Translations under genes and position numbers: made by a program | Shown: positions 32,012-34,023 of the stretch, one piece after another | How the letters are laid out: each line of letters begins with the position of its first letter | Position numbering within the stretch: position 1 is the first letter of the stretch | Assembly (NCBI RefSeq): GCF_002159085.1 | Contig: NZ_LZRU01000004.1 | Coordinates: forward strand, 1 to 34,023 | Length of the DNA: 34,023 nucleotides | Reading direction: 5' to 3' | Source of the DNA: Thermobacillus sp. ZCTH02-B1 | GTDB lineage: Bacteria; Bacillota; Bacilli; Paenibacillales; Paenibacillaceae | The notes under the pieces: model-generated | Seen by the model: only the letters and a program-made list of their open reading frames with translations | Database searches by the model: none | What the model was told of the DNA's origin: nothing

Positions 32012-32434
32012 TCATTCCGATTTTGGCCCGCTGTCCCGGCCGTCCGGGGATTGCGCGACCGCCGGGACCGCGCCGTCTTCGGCGTCCCCTTCCCCGTCGG
32101 GGAACACCGTCGCCTTGTTCGGGTCCTTCGTCAGGATCGTCCGGCAGAACATGCAACGGTCGGTCTCGCCGAGCATTTTCGTCTGGCGGCCGCATTCCGG
32201 ACAGATCAGCATGACGGCGCTCGTCGACAGCATGCCGGCCCAGAAATAGACGCCCATGCTGAGCATGAGCGAGATCATCCCCAGCACGAGGAAAATGCCC
32301 GCGATGATTTTGCCCGGCTGCACGCCCCAAAACACGATGCCCGCCGTGCCCGCGACCATCAGCCCCATGCCGATCAGCGTGAGCAGCAGGCCCCAGGTGC
32401 GGAATTCGTTGATTTTCGCGGTCTTGAAGAACAT
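32012..32434 (-). CDS. ygzB: YgzB-family (UPF0295) membrane protein
   Basis: The 140-residue protein has two membrane helices (about 14-36 and 42-66) and a C-terminal zinc-ribbon-like part with CPECGRQTK and CMFC, four cysteines in all. SMGVYFWAGMLSTSAV is the conserved family stretch. ygzB lies next to perR and ygxA ahead of an rRNA operon in B. subtilis, and the same neighbours are here. ATG at 32434 has GGAGAG upstream; a longer open frame exists but lacks a binding site. The acidic tail after residue 110 is longer than in B. subtilis. The function is unknown. Confidence 0.92.
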   Translation of the reverse strand: MFFKTAKINEFRTWGLLLTLIGMGLMVAGTAGIVFWGVQPGKIIAGIFLVLGMISLMLSMGVYFWAGMLSTSAVMLICPECGRQTKMLGETDRCMFCRTILTKDPNKATVFPDGEGDAEDGAVPAVAQSPDGRDSGPKSE

Positions 32435-32575
32435 CGGACTCTCTCCCATCCGTTGCGGGTTGACTTGCGCCGCGAGGCAGGAAATGCCGGATGACTGTCG
32501 AACATCTATCACAGAGTTTCATTATATACGATGTCTCGCGAACATGCCAGAAACAATGGGGGATCCGGTTCACCG

Positions 32576-33448
32576 ATGGAAACGGCGCGATGGCTGGGAT
32601 GGCTGCAGGGCACTCCGGGTTTGATCGGCGTCATGCTGATCGACAATCCTTACCGGTACAACCCGCTGATCGATGGTCTGGACATGCTGTTGCTCGCGGT
32701 TGCGGAGCGGACCGACGGGCAGGAGCGGAGCGTCCGGCACGTCCGGGCGGAAGGCAAGCGGGTGCAAATCCGCACGATTTCGGCCGCCCTGCTGGACGAA
32801 TGGATCGCCGGAGTCGAGAACCGCAGCATCATTCCCTGGATCGTGCGGGGGGAAATTCTGATGGACAGCGACGGATATCTGGAGAAGGTTCGCCAGCGGG
32901 TGATCGCGTTTCCGGAGGAGCTGCGCCGGCAGAAGCTGGCGGCGGAATTTTCCGCGTTCCTTCGGACGTTCCTTCACGCAAAGCAGGATTTGAACGACGG
33001 CAACATCCTCGACGCCCACAGCAACGTGCTCGCCGCGCTTCACCATTGGGCGCACATCTCGCTGATCGAGGACGGCGTACACCCCGAACTGACGGTCTGG
33101 AGCCAGATGAAACGGTACAATCCGGGCATTTACAAGCTGTACGAAGAGCTCACGACCAGCCTGGAGTCCCTCGAGAAACGGGTGCAGCTCGTGCTGCTGG
33201 CCTGCGAGTTCCATGTCATGAGCAAAATGAAATCGTGCTGCCGCCTGCTGCTCGACATCATCGAAAGCCGCGAGGAACCGTGGAGCGTCAGCGAACTGAT
33301 GGCCCGGCCGGAACTGAAATCGGTCCGGCTCGACCTGTCGCTCCTGCTGCGCAAGCTGGTGACCCGCGGACTGATCCGGGAAGTCGCGGTGCTGCCGGTA
33401 TCGGGCGATCCGGATGCGCTGGAGATGCAATACGCGGCCGCGAAATAA
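32576..33448 (+). CDS. ygxA: YgxA-like nucleotidyltransferase-fold protein
   Basis: The 290-residue cytosolic protein resembles YgxA of B. subtilis in sequence pattern and in position between ygzB and an rRNA operon. It reads METARWLGWLQGTPGLIGVM at the N-terminus, then IDGLDMLLLAVAE where a nucleotidyltransferase would carry its GS-x10-DxD motif. That metal-binding motif is not intact, so catalysis is doubtful. The middle is helical (DAHSNVLAALHHWAHISLIE, like substrate-binding HEPN-type helices), and a winged-helix-like end closes the protein. ATG 32576 was chosen over 32531 because GGGGGA lies before it, while 32531 follows an AT-rich -10-like sequence. The function is unknown. Confidence 0.85.
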   Translation: METARWLGWLQGTPGLIGVMLIDNPYRYNPLIDGLDMLLLAVAERTDGQERSVRHVRAEGKRVQIRTISAALLDEWIAGVENRSIIPWIVRGEILMDSDGYLEKVRQRVIAFPEELRRQKLAAEFSAFLRTFLHAKQDLNDGNILDAHSNVLAALHHWAHISLIEDGVHPELTVWSQMKRYNPGIYKLYEELTTSLESLEKRVQLVLLACEFHVMSKMKSCCRLLLDIIESREEPWSVSELMARPELKSVRLDLSLLLRKLVTRGLIREVAVLPVSGDPDALEMQYAAAK

Positions 33449-33483
33449 ACCGCGCGACAAATCGGTATGTGCCTGATTTTGCG

Positions 33484-33509
33484 ATCCGCCTCGCCGGGAG
33501 GCGGATTTT
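33484..33509 (+). terminator. Rho-independent terminator of ygxA
   Basis: ATCCGCCTC pairs with GAGGCGGAT around a 5-nt loop, followed by TTT. Confidence 0.75.
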
Positions 33510-33545
33510 GCGTGAAATGGACGCAATTTGGACGTTCGACACGGC

Positions 33546-33574
33546 TTGACGACGCCAAAGTCATGTGATAAATT
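33546..33574 (+). promoter_or_regulatory. rRNA operon promoter P1
   Basis: TTGACG (33546-33551), 17 nt, TAAATT (33569-33574), about 245 bp before the 16S gene. Confidence 0.7.
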
Positions 33575-33660
33575 ATTCTTCGCCGCTGGAATGGCCGAGG
33601 TCGTTCGGCGGTTGATTTGTCCGCGGGATGCGGGTGGAAACAGATTGCAACAAAAAACAC

Positions 33661-33690
33661 TTGCATCGCGGCGGTCAAATGTGATATATT
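33661..33690 (+). promoter_or_regulatory. rRNA operon promoter P2
   Basis: TTGCAT (33661-33666), 18 nt, TATATT (33685-33690). Tandem promoters are usual for Bacillus rRNA operons. Confidence 0.72.
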
Positions 33691-33731
33691 ATAAAAGTCG
33701 CTGCCTGAAAGGGCGGCGGGTTGAGGAAGAT

Positions 33732-33748
33732 TGCTCTTTGAAAACTGA
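33732..33748 (+). promoter_or_regulatory. boxA antitermination site of the rRNA leader
   Basis: TGCTCTTTGAAAACTGA matches the Bacillus rRNA boxA (TGCTCTTTGAAAACT) that recruits NusB/NusE to keep RNA polymerase elongating through the untranslated operon. Confidence 0.88.
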
Positions 33749-33819
33749 ACACGAGCTTGAGTTGCCCGTCGACCTGAGGGTACGACCCTGAGGGTGACGA
33801 AACCGGAGCGCGCAAGCTT

Positions 33820-34023
33820 CTATGGAGAGTTTGATCCTGGCTCAGGACGAACGCTGGCGGCGTGCCTAATACATGCAAGTCGAGCGGAGTTTCCGCGACG
33901 GAAGCCTTCGGGTGGAAGACGCGGGGACTTAGCGGCGGACGGGTGAGTAACACGTGGGCAACCTGCCCGGAAGACCGGGATAACATCCGGAAACGGATGC
34001 TAATACCGGATAGGCGGTCTTCT
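33820..34023 (+). rRNA. 16S ribosomal RNA, 5' part (cut by the window end)
   Basis: The universal 5' region is present: GAGAGTTTGATCCTGGCTCA, then GGACGAACGCTGGCGGCGTG, TACATGCAAGTCGAGCGG and GTGAGTAACACGTGGGCAAC. It is the start of a Firmicutes-type 16S gene. The exact 5' end is set by RNase processing and is estimated within a few bases. GAGCTTG about 70 bp upstream can pair with CAAGCTT just before the gene, a likely processing stem. Only about 200 nt are inside the window. Confidence 0.98.

Noticed and set aside
30087..32573. Very long open frame on the minus strand (828 codons) and similar long antisense frames at 26819-28873, 25254-27188, 16999-18879 and 13041-14414
   Set aside because: They lie opposite well-supported genes in GC-rich DNA, are rich in Arg/His/Pro/Ala and have no recognisable domains; they are products of codon bias.
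1..34023. CRISPR array
   Set aside because: No regularly spaced, near-identical direct repeats of 24-40 bp with unique spacers; the only tandem repeat (22110-22287) is contiguous and degenerate.

Overview
The window comes from a GC-rich member of the Bacillales, most likely a Paenibacillaceae (Paenibacillus/Cohnella/Thermobacillus-like) bacterium. The evidence is a 16S rRNA 5' end of Firmicutes type, Bacillus-style ribosome binding sites, frequent GTG/TTG starts, and two blocks of conserved Bacillus gene order: ydcC-alr-ndoAI-ndoA, and perR-ygzB-ygxA-rRNA operon. The genus is an inference.

Layout. 1-1700 is a decayed sugar ABC transporter locus: an orphan MalG-type permease and a substrate-binding lipoprotein gene cut after about 33 codons by what looks like one end of an insertion sequence, followed by gene-free DNA with terminator-like hairpins and four ATCCACA (DnaA-box-like) sites. 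1705-9236 is a regulatory unit for B12-independent metabolism. On the minus strand, an NrdR-box pair, a promoter, an adenosylcobalamin riboswitch and an intrinsic terminator precede nrdH-nrdI-nrdE-nrdF and a LysR regulator of the MtaR/MetR/CmbR type. On the plus strand lies metE, with a LysR-type operator in its promoter. 9237-13083 is mixed: a decayed small ORF, a LolA-like lipoprotein (YdcC), a 5'-truncated MFS exporter and a TetR regulator. 13194-15679 holds alr, the ndoAI-ndoA (MazEF-type) toxin-antitoxin pair and a second, solitary ndoAI copy. 15731-22090 is an eight-gene Tad/Flp-like pilus or secretion operon. 22462-25308 carries an M24 peptidase, an IDEAL-domain-like protein and an SDR protein. 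25321-28612 is gatCAB. 28727-33509 has an MgtC-like protein, perR, a GH18 protein, ygzB and ygxA. The window ends in an rRNA operon with tandem promoters, boxA and the start of 16S.

How the genes work together. When adenosylcobalamin is plentiful, the riboswitch should stop transcription of the B12-independent class Ib ribonucleotide reductase and also of the LysR gene 21 bp downstream of nrdF. If that LysR protein activates metE through the ATAG-N7-CTAT site, B12 would silence both B12-independent enzymes through one RNA sensor. This relay is inferred from layout and motifs and is the most interesting hypothesis in the window. The other notable items are the solitary antitoxin paralogue, the Tad operon with no recognisable pilin or prepilin peptidase, and a 15-codon tandem repeat downstream of it.

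The DNA up to about 9.6 kb and around the MFS/TetR pair reads as less GC-rich than the alr-Tad-gat-perR blocks. This fits later insertion into an older syntenic backbone, but it was judged by eye.
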